Source: Saccoglossus kowalevskii
Lineage: Eukaryota > Hemichordata > Enteropneusta > Harrimaniidae
Assembly (NCBI RefSeq): GCF_000003605.2
Contig: NW_003116451.1
Location: 158,924 to 220,972 of the forward strand
Length of the DNA stretch: 62,049 nucleotides
Direction of reading: 5' to 3'
Every line of letters starts with the position of its first letter. Positions within the stretch are counted from its first letter, which is position 1. Both the position numbers and the translations under genes were made by a program. The notes below the pieces were generated by a model. That model was not told the origin of the DNA, made no database searches, and was given only the letters and a program-made list of their open reading frames with translations. Of the stretch, positions 26,314-41,350 are shown piece after piece.

Positions 26314-26846
26314 CATGGAAGGTACATAGGGAGGAGAGAGAAGGGGTTATCTTTCTTTTGTTTCTTGTCTTTTTATTCAAGGCGTATTGTCATTATTTAT
26401 ATTTCGATTCCGCTTATTTACTCAACAAAACGGGTTTGACTGTTTTTTAGAGCTGAAAACAAAAAGATGCAGCAGTATACTTTCGCAAACAGTTTACATA
26501 ACGTAATAGGTCATTGGTAAGACCAGTCACCGACAACGAAATAAGCGATAGACTACTTCGAAAAGGCTGATGTGCGATGTTGACAAAACGTGATTTTTAC
26601 GCAATAGTTTAGCAATTTTGTTTCCCGCCTATTCGTGGGTCACAATTTATAACATGAACACTGCGAATATTCTACAAGGGTCTGTGATTTGGTCATGTTA
26701 TTGGATTTTGGATTTTCGAGCTAACCTGAATGCTAATTATTATCGTAATCGCACAACGGGAATGTTTATCAAGTAAATAAATCGAAGCGATAGTGGAGCA
26801 GGATATAGCAATGGCGTTCTCTCTCTCCCCCCTGCTACCTTCTATG
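26314..26846. mobile_element. 533-bp MITE with ~28-bp inverted termini and 7-bp target duplication
   Basis: The left end is CATGGAAGGTACATAGGGAGG. The right end read backwards is CATAGAAGGTAGCAGGGGGG. Both continue into GAGAGAGAA. The element is bounded by perfect GTAAAAT copies at 26307-26313 and 26847-26853 (8 bp if one mismatch is allowed). That target size and these inverted ends fit a hAT-like non-autonomous element. The interior is non-coding. Confidence 0.7.
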
Positions 26847-29484
26847 GTAAAATGCATTTACTGAAGTATTAACATAGGCTACGTATATTGTATATAACAA
26901 ATTTACGTTGAAGATAATAATACAAACTAGTATGACTTTTGAACAAGTATTCACTCGCAGGGTGAATCACATTCCAAGTGTATGTCGAGGTGGGTTGAGG
27001 GGAGGGGTAGGCCAGTAAAACTAGGGATTATGATGCCAACATGATTAGAACAGTAAATTGAAACATTTTTTAAATCATCAAATGATAAAACTGTCCACCA
27101 TCGATTGACGCATAAATAAAAACAAAACTAATAATGATTGGACAATAAAAATAAGGAACAATATTAGGGACGCTGGGAATGATGAGGGAGGAGGAAACCA
27201 GATTGCGTAAGTATGTAAGAATGTCAGGCTGTGAACTTGTATTGTCCTCCAGTGAACACCATATAGTCATTTCCTATTTTCTCATAAAACAAAAATTAAA
27301 AAACAAATGCCCATTTTGTTTTTCGACTTAGAAGAATATAATTGTCATATGAATAGAATGATACTGAACAAAACGATTTTCTCTGCAAGAATGCTTAAGT
27401 TGTTCACCAGCATATGTGTAAATATTCTTGTATTTGTTTGCAATAATCTTCATTAATCGTTATGCAGTTGAAATGTTATTGACTATTATATCACTCATAA
27501 AAACAAAGTTATGTTATTTTACCATCATCTACACTAGATACTTGCGGGACCGTATGCGTTCGCAAACGACATTATATTCGTGTTGCGCCCTACATTGTTG
27601 CGACGGTAACGCACGCATACTTCATACGCATTTTCCCAAACATAGAATACGCCTGTAACCGTAAGATGTTCAAATATATCCATACACGGGAGTCATGGAA
27701 AGCTTCATTTGATAATATTGATATATAATTACATTCACCAATTTTATTCACCCGCAAACGCAGACGCATGAAACAAAAAGATATTATTACAAATATATTG
27801 GTCGACCTCCTATGTAAGATTATAATGTGATATATACATTAAGGAAAATGACACATGTCTGTTAAAATTGTGCATACGCGGTTACTTGAATCAAAGTGAA
27901 CTGTTCCAAACAACACGGTGAATGGATGTACATGTAAATATGATGCCATTACCAACGATTTCTGGGAATTTAGTAGATGCTGTCTACATGCTACATTGGC
28001 TCAATTCCACGCTTTAGTCGAGAGGTTGTTTTGAAGAAGATTTTCATTTCGGAGTTAACAAAAGAACAAACGAAATATCAAATAGAATATGTTCATCTAA
28101 TTTTAGCCAAGTAAAATACAGTTTTAAGAGGGGAATAATTTTACGAATATACCTGTTACCTAAATAACAAGATTATTATTTAAATGCAAATGCAAATTAA
28201 AAATGAATGTCTTTATTTGAGTAATAAGTATCCGTTGCTCTTGAAAAGAAAATCCATTTTTAAAATTAGCTTCCTACCACATGTGATATGGAACATTCCT
28301 TAAATTATTTTAACACAAATGCAAGGTGAGATAAATAGAAGCGTGTGAATTTTAATTTGTATAGTTTTTGAGAAGTGTATTTCTAGATGGAAGAACCCTA
28401 CCCCAGAGTATATGTTTACCATATATTATCCGAATAAGTTATTAGTTTAGATATGAATTTTTAGATTTTTTGCAGTTATAACAAACAATTGCACTACAGG
28501 CATTTGCATATATTTGCTATTTGCTATAGTAGCCATAGCCACTGAATGGTGAAATAGGCGAATATCTGAGAGTGCATATACCATTCAGCCAATTTCGCCA
28601 TTGTGTATTTTTGACCAATTCGACATTAAAAACGCCACTCTTTCATGAATTTCAGCCATTAAATGAGATCACTGTTATCATTTTAGGTTAGTATATTCGA
28701 CTTACTGTTGGAATGTATGTTGGTACTGAAATTTGGCTGGTATTTGATATCACAATATCTCGCTCACTCCTCCACGTCCTCATGACTGGCGACTTCTATA
28801 CATGCAATGCTGATATGGTTCTACATTTATTGTACCACAGCATTATATATTTCATCTTATTTAGAACAAGCAAAATACACATTTAGAGCACCATACGCAA
28901 CATTTGAAACATACCGATTTCCATATCTAATGAGGTGATTAATCATGAAATTTATTTCTTTATTTTCTAAAATGAACGAAATAGTGCACAGACAGTATAA
29001 ATTTGGCCAAACTATGATATTTATTACTATATTAATATGTTATGAAAATCATCAGTATGCAATTTATTGAATATCTTTCTTAGTAAATGTATTTAATAAC
29101 TAAACCTGACAGCTGAACATTTAAATTTGAAAATTCAGTTTAGTGTGATTGATAACACAATAAATTATTGCGGTTTAAATTGCATTTATTCTTGTTCTGT
29201 GGGAGGTATTCGTGCCAGGGGTTATAATTTATGACACTTAGCAATGTGAATAACATTCGTACGTCATTCTTCAAACATAAACACGAATCGTGTGCTGTGT
29301 ATTCTACAAATGTTAGTGAACACTTCTGATAGGTTGGTTAAGTATAATCTCATCACGACCAAACACGTCTTGATGTATGCTGTCACTGTTCTTTACGAAT
29401 CATAAGATACCATGCCTTTATTAGTAGCACATGTCGAACTACATATACAATGTTACATAAATGAATCACAAGAGAAAGAGTGGA

Positions 29485-29600
29485 TTAAGGCATAGATGCA
29501 GGTTCGTAGGCACTCGGAGTGAAATTTAGTATGTTCCCACTATTCACAATGCTGCGAAATTTTAACGGTCTATAGCCAAGACTATAACAGACAGCGTAAC
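29485..29600 (+). mobile_element. End fragment of family-2 TTAA element
   Basis: TTAAGGCATAGATGCAGG at 29485, then ttcgtaggcactcggagtga, matches the left end of the whole copy at 42011. A further match (ctatagccaagact) is seen about 90 bases in. The rest is missing or too diverged. Confidence 0.55.
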
Positions 29601-30859
29601 TAGCAAAGAACAACCTAGCCAAGTATTATAGATAATGTCTGGATGAGTACTTCCGAGTTGGGGTATTGAATTTCAAAGCTCTTTTACAGTATTTCTATCG
29701 GCCCAACAAAAAAATTAACTGTCCATATACATGATTGAATTTACACTTTAACCCTATTTTAGTTTTCTTTCAAATCAATAAGTGTGCAAACAGTGGATGC
29801 GACGATTTCATCTTAACATTTTAAGAACATACTTAGCAACACGTATCGTGCAAGGGTGTAATGGGCAGTATAAATATCTTTACATCTGAACGACATACAA
29901 ATGGTTAACGTGTGGAGAAAAATGAACAAAATAAAATAGACAACACACACACACACATTACCAAGTCAGCGATAACAAAGTATATTCAATAGTGAAATTT
30001 ATCCAATTTTTGGTGCAATAACATGTTATCAATATTGGCTTTCCAAGTAAACTGGCGGCACATGAGTGCACCATTGGTGACCCGTTAATATCCAGGCTGT
30101 CCTCAGTAGTGTCCGATCGAAATTCTTACTCATAAGAGTAAAAACAATCGACTAGCAGAGAAGCATAATTATATCCATTAGCATGCTAATGCTTCGTTGA
30201 CATGCCCACCAAACTCCACAAATATATGTCAATCGAATCAATGTTCTGTATAAAAAAATGTTTGCATCAGTTTTGTGTTTTGTACCCAGATATACAGATA
30301 TTGATAGATTATATCTTTCAAAGTTAATTTGTCATGCTATTTGTAATTTGGTATGTTAGTATAAAGTGTGGAAACGTCGAAGGAAGTGGTATCACACATA
30401 TCACAAAGGGAATATGCAGCACAAGAACCACAATGCACTGACATGGACATGAAATGACCAAACCAAGTAATCAAAAAACGCAAAATGAAGGATTTTGATC
30501 CGAAACTTAGGTGAACCTGCTACAGCTTAAATAAGCTGCGCAAGTAATTGTTTTTTTTTCGGAGTGAAGTTCTCAAATGCTGTCAAGAATGACTGTATGC
30601 AGAATTATCAGACGCAAGTTCTTTGACTGAATATTTATAATAATATCTCCTACAAACAAAAACAATATTATTGTCAGCCTTATCATCAGAGACAATCACA
30701 TATGTTATGGAGAGAAGCAAGACACATGCATGCTTGCAGATCATTGAATATAGATTTGTGTCTACCCGAGCACGATTTAAATTTGTGATGCTTACAATGT
30801 GTTAGGTTCAACCTTCTTTTTAAAATCTATTTATTGATATAAACAGAGAACATGGAAAA

Positions 30860-33800
30860 CTGAAACTGTCATCTCATCCCCTGTGGACATTATATCGTCC
30901 ATTGGTATTGAAAATGCCCGAAGGTCAATCACCCTCTGCACGGGACGACGTTGTCATCAATGAACTATTGTGCTTTTTAGTCAACAAGACGGATGTTCTA
31001 TCGACAGATATACTTGTAAATTGTGCACAGAAAATTTTGTTGACAATGAGGTCGAAAACGCCAAGCAAACGTTGCACGAGCTTGTTGATGATGATTGTTT
31101 ATGTGGTCGCATAAAAAACGGCAAGGGCAAAACAAGAAATCCAATAACAATAATGATATTGTTAATCTTATTCACGAGACTGACCCCGATGTTAAGCCAT
31201 TTTTTGTGGCACTGAATCTATCTACATTGCCCCAAGTGGATATATCTTGTGTTGATGTTTCCACAACGCGAAAAGAAATACGCTCATTGCGTGAAGAAAT
31301 GTTGGCAGTAAAAGATAAACATCACTTTAGTGGCTATGGGAATGTAATGGATGAAGTATTTAAACTCGGTGCAGAAATTAGCGAATTAAAAGATCATTAT
31401 AAGAAAGGTATTGATTTGAAGAAAAGTAGTTCAATGATGTATCGCGTGTTGCCGAGCAACAATTTGATGAACCATCGTCGCCAAGTTACAAATTATTTGC
31501 AATCAGATAACATTGCTTTACTTGACCACATACCAAATGAAAAGTCGTATGCAAATACTTTAGCCAGCAAGACGGCGGTGAATGCAGTAGCCACGGGTGG
31601 GTGATAGAGGTGTCTGACAAGGTAGTTGTCATAAATTACCGTTGACATCTGTTGACAGTGATGGTAGTTTCACCCAGATTAATACACATAGAACAACGCA
31701 TATCATTGGATCTAATAATGCCGATGACCACTTGTTGTGAATGGGACTTGGTGTTTGTGAGTAGACTATGACCTGATACTACTGCACAAACTGAACATTG
31801 AAGTAAAGTGAGAAAAGTTGAATACGAAATTTAAATCTATTAATCAATTATCGAGTGATTATCTCCGCAACCTGCTTAGTGATTCTTTTTGGTCTACTGG
31901 TGCCCTCGTCCGCAATTATTATAAAGCAAAATAACAATGTAACTCAGCATAGTTTCATATAATTGCCGTGGTGTTAAATCGTCAATAAATGCCATTAATG
32001 AATTCATTGCAAGAATACTGACTTCCAAAATTCCAAAATCAAATATACACTATCAGTGCTATGCCTCGGGTACCACGTCTATGACAGACAACGATAGACT
32101 GAGAACTGGTCGGCCGTATGGTGCCGTTGCTGTCTTGTGGAAAAAATCCATTACTGAGTTGTTTACGTGATTGTTAATCAATATAGTGATTATAGGCTTT
32201 TAGGCCTCCATCTCAGAAATGAAAGTCTTCGTCTATTTTTCCTGTGTGGATTGTCATGACAACGTGCATTGTTATATGAGCTATCTCTCAAAAACCAAAA
32301 GTATTATTGACGATTGTGTATATGTAATTGGTGATTGGAACGCTGACCCAAGGAAACTGTTTGGTAAAAAGCTCGCCCGTTTTGTTCTGACCATTGTTAC
32401 GTCTGACTATGCGATCCTAAATAGGCAACAGACCCGTTTACCAGCGAAGCACATGACACTACATCTTGGATTGACCATTGTGTGTCCTCGGTTTCTGCAC
32501 ACGATGCCATTCAATCGATTGAACTTTTGCATAATGTTGTTGCTTCCGACCACTTTCCATTGTCTGTTGATATCGAAATTGACGGTTTACCTTCACTGAA
32601 CATGCCTATAATGCTTAAAACTGTCGAATATCATGTTAATACCAGAGATATACACCGTTATAAAAATGTTACGGACACATTTCTAGAACAAAACAAAACC
32701 CCATCTGAAGCTCCATTGTGCAATAAGCTCCGCTGTAGCTGTACTGACCACAATGAAAATATTGCCAAGTTTTACGATAAAATTATGCAGGCTTTGTGTT
32801 GATGTTCTGAATTTTTACGCCACGGTAACGATGTCGCAATGGTGCTTTTCCTTGATGGAATAATTATAATAGAAATCTCTACGATCAAGCGCGGGATGCC
32901 TTTAAAATTTTGGTTGATAATCAGAAACCTTAAAATGGTCTCATGTATGCCACTACGAGACGGGATCGTACGTTGTTTAACCTGCTATATGTATTTACCG
33001 AAGTTTAGAAAATACAGCACGTTCAGTCGGTCTCGCCACAGCTATGAAAGATTGTGATCGTAAGGCATTCTGGTCTGAGGTTCGTTCTATTAATAGTAAC
33101 AATACTCCATTGTCTTCAAATGTCGAAGGATGCTTAGGGCACGGTAATATTGCCGACATGCGGAAACAACGCTTTAGCTCGTTATCAACTTCAGTGAAGA
33201 TTAACCGCCATGAAAGATTTGTGAGATGCTGGCTTTCCCGCGAACAATCTGGAGATCTGCATTATATTTGGTATTTCAAGGCTGTACATAAATTGCGCAT
33301 TGGTAAATCTGCTGATGATGATGGTATCGCGTCAGAACACCATAAACATGCTAGCGAAATACTCTACCTTATGCTCGCGCTTGTTTTTAATTCGATGCTG
33401 ATCCACGGTTTTCCTCGTTAGGATTTTATGAAAACAGTCCTGATTAGTATAGTTAAAACAAATCAGGTGACTTAAACTGCAAGGATAACTACAGGCATAT
33501 TGCCATTTCCATTGTCTCTTCTAAATTTTTAGGAACTATTCATGGTTTCCTAGACACGGATGATGCTCAATTCGGGTTTAAGCCTGGGCACTCTACGAAC
33601 ATGTGTATTTTTAGATGCCACCAAGGTATTTGAAAGTGTCAACCATTGGTACCTGTATTAAAGGTTGATTGACAGGGGTCTACCTGGTTATATTATTCGC
33701 ATTTTATTTGTTTGGCATCGTACTCAGCTGTTTACTGTTTGCTGGGTGAATTCTATTTTTACTCTGTTTTCTGTGGAAAACGACGTTCGGCAAGGTAGCA

Positions 33801-34600
33801 TTATTTCGCTTTTACTTTCAACGTGTATATTGATGACCTCAGTTCTCGTTTAAATTTATCTAAAGTGCGCTGTTGCGTGAGCGGGATTTTTTATTAACCC
33901 TCTGATGTATACGTATACCGATGACTTGTTTATCCTTAGCCCGCCCATCGCCCGTTAATATTATTTACCATTCTACGATTTTATGTACTTTGGTCCTCGA
34001 AAGAGTGTCCGTTGAAGTAGTGTAATTCCATCGTATATCTTTGTGGCTCTAAGCTTCAAATTGTGCACAAGCACGTTTATTTAGGATATGTCGTTGCTGA
34101 TAATTGCATGGATAATGAGGACATAAAACGGCAGATTCGATCATTCTACGGCAGAGCCAATGTATGGCTCCGATTTTTTTAAGCTGCAGTAATAATGTTA
34201 CAATGACATTATTCCGAACCTTTTGCTCGAGCATGTATTTTCGCAGCTCTGGTTTCAATATAATCGTAAAAGTATGTATGATCTCTGTGTTGCGTATATA
34301 GTTCTAGCGGTATGTTTGTGTCCTCCAATATTCCTACATTTTACGCTCTTAGACGAAACATGCTTTATTCACTTTATACGCGTTTAACTAAAAGTGATAA
34401 CAGGATTGTTGTAGTGCCTTTATCGTCTGACGCGCATTTATGTTCAAAGTTTATGTTATGTAGTGTGAACTGTATACCATGCAATAAAGACAGATTATTC
34501 CATCAATTGATTTTTCGAGGTTCTCTTAATGTAGAACCACACGGTATGTATGTATCATTAATATTTAATAGAGAGTATGCAACGGCATGTTGATTTTTAT
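30860..34600 (+). mobile_element. CR1/L2-like LINE, nearly full length, broken
   Basis: A non-LTR retrotransposon on the plus strand inside receptor intron 2. ORF1 remains lie at about 30914-31604 (MPEGQSPSARDD; KQTLHELVDDD; a Lys/Glu-rich stretch of 169 codons), split over three frames. ORF2 follows. An AP-type endonuclease lies at about 31950-32600, with the motifs SYNCRGVKSS, GDWNADPRK and the catalytic SDHFPLSVDI. A reverse transcriptase lies at about 33040-33950, with VRQGSIIS and the active-site block read as YTDDLFILSP. A C-terminal region lies at about 34079-34560 (GYVVADNCMDNEDIKRQIR). Many frameshifts and stops make it inactive. The clade is inferred from motif style; the 3' end near 34600 is approximate. 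Confidence 0.85.
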
Positions 34601-36794
34601 TGAGAGTAGTTCACTGTCAGATTAATCAATATGATCGGTGGGGCATAGTTTTTCGTCAGTGGTAACTCGAACCGGATCGGACCTAAATAAAACGGAATAT
34701 AACAACGTAATTCCGGTTAAATGAAAGATTTAATGAAACCCACATGTATGTATGAGTAATAGAATTGATGAAATCAATTAAAGCACTAAACGTCGGTATA
34801 CGACTAATGCCGGGCGAAATTCAAGTAATCAGCGCTATCTACTTACACCGTGCGGTTCGATGATTATCTCCTGGTTACAAGTATTATCATCAACATAACT
34901 ACAAGATACAGGATACCTTGTTTAACCGAAAATGTTATAGTCGTTCGACCTGTTTATAAATTACAGGTGATTCTCCGGTAAAACGCTGACAAACGTCAAC
35001 AGGAATCAGAATTTATTAGATCTATCGTAACGTTTGCGAATACGAATATTACTTTTTGACCGCTGAAAAGTCAACACTCGAATATATCGACTTCCAAATG
35101 CGCAAATCTGATTGGCTGTTAGGACTATGAGGTATAATAATACGTAATACAGGTACTATTTTATCGTTTGCAAGATTGAATTCAAATTATATTAATCTCT
35201 ATTCATTTCATACGTCGATACATGTTGCAAGCATACTGCAATTCGATTTGATATGTGCCACTTTAGAAAGTATCATATTAATGCACAACATGATTGACAC
35301 TTAACCACAATTAACTAATTTAGTCTTTTAGGATACATCGTCTAGTGTATATATGATTCGAAATTTCTGTCACTTTTCCCATCTACACTGACACAATGCG
35401 TATTTGTTAGCGTATAAGTTGCTTAAATAAAACGTAATTAACTGCCATATCCATATTAACACACAGTAACATTTTAATCTCGCAGTGAACATGGTATTGG
35501 AGATATGTAGGAAGAACGTGTATTTAATACTATGTTAGACGCAAAGACTGTAACAAGATATCGACTCATGGCATTGTCTGTTCATTTATTAGGTATTATT
35601 GTCGCTTGAAGTAGCATTGCAATTTTAAGAGACACATTTTACGAGCCTCGAGACACGTTTATTAATTTGAAGTGCTATATAAGGTGTATATGTCTCTTGT
35701 GCTCATTCAATGAATAATTTCTATATGCGTATAAATATAATCATCAAACAAGTTCGCGAATATAGGTTAAGGCCACAAAGTGACCAATATCACTTGAATG
35801 CTAAGTCGTGATTTAAACATGTACAGTGTATGTAACATATGTTTATATGACGTAACATGTTGTGCTGAAGCAGGACAGTCTCATTGCTGAAGTATATTAT
35901 TACAATTATTTAATTACAATTCACTTTATTAATGTATTGCACAACATTTCCCCAGTAGTTTGTTATCTCACAGCCATTAAAATAGTTAACCAGTTAACCG
36001 GAAATAAAGTCTCGGGTGCATTTCCAAACTCTGTCAAATTAATTACACTGTTCAACTTTTTAATTTTTCGATTGTGGAGTGTTGTACTTTTATGATGTAT
36101 TGCACATTGTCAGTCAACCGTCGCATGTCACGTAAAATATACAAGAAAATTAGATTTATCTCATCTCATTTGAATGTAATTTGAACTTTGTACTGACATA
36201 ATTTTATTTCAGATATAAATATTTGCCCAACAGCTTAATTGATCATATTATAAAAACACCGAGCCGATTTACTTGTATTACGACGCATTGTGTTGAGAGG
36301 AATAGAATCACCGTTTTCTTAACAGAAAAAGATTATGTTACGTAGCTGAGAGATGTTATATTGGCAAACATTTCTCGCTAAATAAGCATGTGACCTAAAT
36401 TTAAATGAAAAATAAAACTAATTAAGGGGATCAAGGTACAGCACAATGTAAATACTGGACTTTTTTTATAATATTCTATTTATATCAAAACACTTTCCAA
36501 TTTTGTAAGCATACTTCTATGATCCAATTTTGTAATTAGATATTTTATGTTAAAATTCTATATCCAGGAAAAAAACAGGGCAAATGTAATGTAACTTCGT
36601 ATGTTATACTGATCATTTTTTACGGGATTAGACGCATGACTTGGTCGTTCGTGCTCACATTTAACATTTAACATTATACATTTTTTCACCGGAACCCGTA
36701 TAAATTTACTCTCGAGTGTTAATCATATTTGCATAACAGACAACAGGAGGTTGTTTTAAATCGCCATGCGTCTGATCGGAGAGGTGTCATCTGG

Positions 36795-36935
36795 AATCTC
36801 ATAATCACTGCTCGATCTTCTTACTGCTCATTATGTATGTAAATCTACCCAGCTTCCGATGTATAAATGTTTGCAGATAATTCCAAGATATTCAAATTAA
36901 TTCATGCAGGCTCTGATTGTAACATCCGGTATTCT
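36795..36935 (+). mobile_element. LINE reverse-transcriptase scrap (FADD block)
   Basis: MFADNSKIFKLIHAGSDCN at 36867 corresponds to the MFADDTKIF active-site block of CR1/Jockey-type reverse transcriptases (second Asp replaced by Asn). Just upstream, in another frame, is LLLIMYVNLPSF, matching the preceding LLFIMYVNDLP block. The piece is therefore a frameshifted fragment of a LINE, separate from the larger one at 30.9-34.6 kb. Confidence 0.55.
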
Positions 36936-37809
36936 ATATGGCATCTCAGTTATCTGCCAACCCTACAAAACCATTTTCTCTACAGTTTCGGCAAAAAAAG
37001 ACAATGCCTTGTTCTAGAAACTCTGCATATGTACTACAGAGCCTGGAATAGCAAATGAGCTGGGAAATGTATACCCACCAGGTAGTAGCGAGAGAGGATA
37101 TTGCTGCAAAGATGTGGAAAAATGGTGACAATAACATTATTTCTTTAGTCACATAGTCGAAAGCTGGTCTTCAGGGTCTATTCGGTACATATATATGAGA
37201 AGGAAGCAAATGACAGATTCAGTAGTCTATCTAATTGCAATAAAAATCATTCCCCAACGGCATAATGAATCACAAATATATCACGCCGATGTATTCATGT
37301 TACGACGCGACGTGCTATTTAGGATGTGATCACCTTATTTATATTGTCATTGTGTTTATATATTTATTGTAACCATGTATATAATTTGGTTATTTTACCT
37401 GTTGGCTAAAGTTTAATGATACAATGCGGTCGAAAACATATTTTTTATTATTGTTGTCACATAAACGGGACTATGATGAACGATAAACTAAAAATGCGTT
37501 TGCGGGATACACAATAGTATTCGTTAGATTGAAATTGAAAATAACTGATACGCATGCGCAGTGATTGTAATGTGTGCTACAAAATAACATTTACAAGGTA
37601 TAATAAATCATAGTCCTATGTAATATAACAGTATCAAACAACAATATTAGAGCTTGCATTTTTTCGGCCTTATTGCATCTTTAATAAAATAAAAAATAAA
37701 ATAAAAATAAAACAATTATGATAAGTCGTAAATGTCGGCCACTTTGATCTTTCATTTTATGGGGTATACTGTGAGAACTACGGTAACCTCATGTCGTATG
37801 GAATGTATA

Positions 37810-37851
37810 TTATATTTTTGTAAGGGTACATTATATTTTTGTAAGGGTATA
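37810..37851 (+). repeat. Tandem duplication, two 21-bp units
   Basis: Two copies of ttatatttttgtaagggta lie directly adjacent, at 37810-37830 and 37831-37851. Confidence 0.85.
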
Positions 37852-39223
37852 TCAAAACCGTGTTTGATTACACTTTCTAATTTTGTACCGGAACGCTGGG
37901 ATATATGACACGTAGACAATGGAATAGAGTTCAATCATGATGCGCATATCTGAGTTCGTTTAATTTCTGATTCTGTGTGTATGACTATAAAAAACGCTGT
38001 TAAAACTATACAATACCAGTTGGTTCTACATTGCTATGACTAACCCAAACATTTTTTGTTAATGATCAAATACAAAATCAATACAATGTCATATCGAAAG
38101 AATAAAACACATAAACGAGATGTTTATATCCACTACAGTATGAGGAAACATCTGGAAAAAGTTGTATTATAAAATAGTTCAGGCAATATAAACTCATGCT
38201 CATGTACAATTCACAATTTCTAGCCTCACACTCTCATGTAAAAATATCTGATCTTATTTATTAATAAAGCATGCGCAGTAGTTTAAGAATCTCAAAGAAT
38301 CGCAAAGTTAAGTAAAGGTATGTTAACTGGTGCATAAAATACGCGAAATACAAAGTTGTATACAAAAGTTAAAACCAACAAAATGTTGAATAAACTCAAC
38401 ATACAAAAAATTAAAATTTTACCAGATACAAATTCAATAAGCTTATGGCTGGCATGGATGGCAACGCCAACCGGCTAAATACAGTGAATGAAATTTTGCA
38501 TACAAAGTTGATACAATATGGCGAAAGACTGATGAAGTGCGCATGCGTGGGGACTAATGCTTATATCATAGAATTGCGCCCTCACAATATGATTAGTCGT
38601 AATTCTTTGTTTCTTTTCGTTATCGATTTGTCGATATATTCTATATCTACATAAATAACTACATGTATATCACGTTTTCTAATATTGAACATGAATTATT
38701 GCTTAATAAGACAACGCCCTTGGATGGTGCCCAAAAAGAAAATAATTGTGAATGAACCTATCCTTATTCACTCAACAGGACAACCATATCCTAAAGATAC
38801 CGCGCCGATATACTCATAATATGACGCAACCTGTTGAGAAAGAACTTGTTTTTCGAAATAAAATATTTTACGTAGCTGCAAGTAATTTTTCGCTGATTGC
38901 TTAATTGTCTCAGTTTTTGTATGTGTTTTTCTGTGCTGGATTCTTTGTATTTTTCTGACATTTTAGTATTGATTTTTACCGCCTTTTTACTTTCGATTGT
39001 AGAATAATCCGTCAGGTGTGTCATTTCTACATTGATATATTTGACCACGGAAATCTCCATAACGGATTGATAAATGAGATTGTGAATATATTGATTATTG
39101 CTATACGTTGTCATATGAAAAAATCACATTGGCATGATATATAGTAACTAACTTAGTAATACATTGCTTTAATGAGTGGATATGAACGGTATTTCTCATT
39201 CATTCTGGTCTACGTGTATACGT

Positions 39224-39458
39224 TTTACAGGTAAAATGTTGTCTTGAACAGATATATTCATGTGTATCATCTGAAAATTTAGTAGTTATAATTCAATAGT
39301 ATAGTAGTATAATTCAATTATTGAATGAGCGTGTGAACGACACAAGTTACTAGAGTTATTAGATACTTAGAGGACACGCTTGTGCCCGTTTGACAGGTAA
39401 AATGTTTGTCTTGAACAGATATATTCATGTGTATCCTTGGAAAATTAGTAGTTGTGTA
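39224..39458 (+). repeat. Direct repeat ~168 bp apart
   Basis: The block acaggtaaaatgtt followed by gtcttgaacagatatattca is present near 39226 and again near 39395. Flanking similarity (gaaaat-tagtagtt after it, aatgag before it) suggests a diverged tandem duplication of a unit of about 168 bases. Confidence 0.75.
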
Positions 39459-41039
39459 TATAGACATGATTTTCTTTTGTTGCAACGTACGTGGTACAAT
39501 ACACACATCCATTGACAACAAAATAACACATCTTGACCATATATCTATTTTTTGAGAAAGGAAAGTGAAGACAGGTTATATATGACTGCAATGACTATGA
39601 ACGATTTGTATAGGAACTGCAAGATTATTTCAACAAATCACATTATGCTCATTTACATTCTGACAGGCATCCGTAGTAATTTCAAGTACTACAACAGTGA
39701 AATATTAAAAGAAAACCCACACAAAAGCATATCTATCTATACGTTCACATAATCCAGGTTTAAGATTGGGATTCAACTTAAAATACGGGACCTTCAGCAA
39801 CTTTTGAATGAGTTATAAACGTGCATAAAATATATTCACTTAGAGTTATTAACTACATTCGAGTGTATACTCCTTCCCTAGTACAACCTCCATGTTACTC
39901 GAATTGAGGGTAACATTTTTTTACTGAAACTGGTTCAAACCCACCCAACAAAATACCCTGGCTAAGCATTTCAATCACCATCTATTGGGAGAAAAACATT
40001 CTCTTTTCCTTCAACCTGTCAATGTGATGAATTAATCTGGAAAGAATGTCTTGATCATTGTACAATAGGGTTTTGTACTGAAAAAAGTGTTGATATATAT
40101 TTTCATCTCTATTGCCTTGTTTACGTTTACCATCGGATGTATATTTTCAAGAAAAACGAACTACATTATTACATGAGGCGTGTAAAATATCCCTAAAGGC
40201 TTCTTACCTTTTTTTATAATAATGACAACGTCCGTCTTTTTACAGACAACAACAGCTGATTTAAATCTAAAAAATGTAACACCCGGAACCCTCACGCGAA
40301 TTTGAGATGGATATCGACGGTTGTAAAACGAAAAACTAAATTTATGATCTAATAAAAAAGTTAGTAGAAAATTTGTATTTACAATGTATGTCTGGAAATT
40401 GGATATTTGTATAATTAATGATATCATGTGATCTGCTCCTATTTAATTCAAATCCTTTTATTCCTTGGACAAAGTTATTTGTAAGTGTGTGTCTATAACT
40501 AATCTCTGCGAATAAGATATGCAGATAAATTTTGAGGTCATGAGGTTAGGAAATAGTTTATCCAAATTTTTTTTATCCATGGCCATGGTACATAAGTAGT
40601 AAATGAACAGCAATAACAAATCTCTGGAAATTAAATATTTTATAATTTTTAAAGTAATTTAACCAGCTAAGTCGCCTCATTACTCGGTAGTAAATGCGTA
40701 TCTGTAATAGATCTTTTGAAATTATATATTTACCTGGTTAATTAGGTCACATGACTAGCTAAAGATGTGTTTAACTCTTCTCATCCAGATGGACAGAGAG
40801 CAGTAAGAATTTGTATCTGCAAAACATACTCCACAATTGATTAATTACCCTGTAAATCTAGGTGTTTTGAAATATGACACATTGTTGACCCTACTTTAAA
40901 ATTACTGTAACTGTTTTATAATTAAACATTTTTAGTGTATTGCGATAAAACATTTAAAGCTTTCCCCACTTTAAAACATTTAAAGCGTTTATAATCTGCA
41001 TAATTGTCCGGGATATTTTTTGTACATAACACATTATGT

Positions 41040-41350
41040 AAAGTATTGAACAGTGTTCCCAACAGAAACATGTATACAAATGTATATTATCACAGCACTG
41101 TTTAAGTGATTTTACTTGATACACATTTTGAAATGTTTTCCACCAGGGACATGTATAAAAAGTGCTCATTATCACAACAATTTTATGATCACGACACGGA
41201 GAAAAGTGTCTCAACCGAAGACATGATTTAATAAAGTGCTTACTACTACAACTCTCTGAAAAGTGATTTCACTTGACAAACATTTTGAAAAGAGTTTTCA
41301 CCAGAAATATGTATTGAAAAACTTTGAAAAATGATTTCACACAAAACACA
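41040..41350 (+). repeat. Degenerate tandem repeat, ~75-100 bp units
   Basis: Successive blocks contain acatgtat-aaaagtgct, attatcacaac, aagtgatttcacttgacaaa and cattttgaaa, each returning about every 75-100 bases with decay. A loosely related stretch lies near 55590-55720. Confidence 0.5.
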
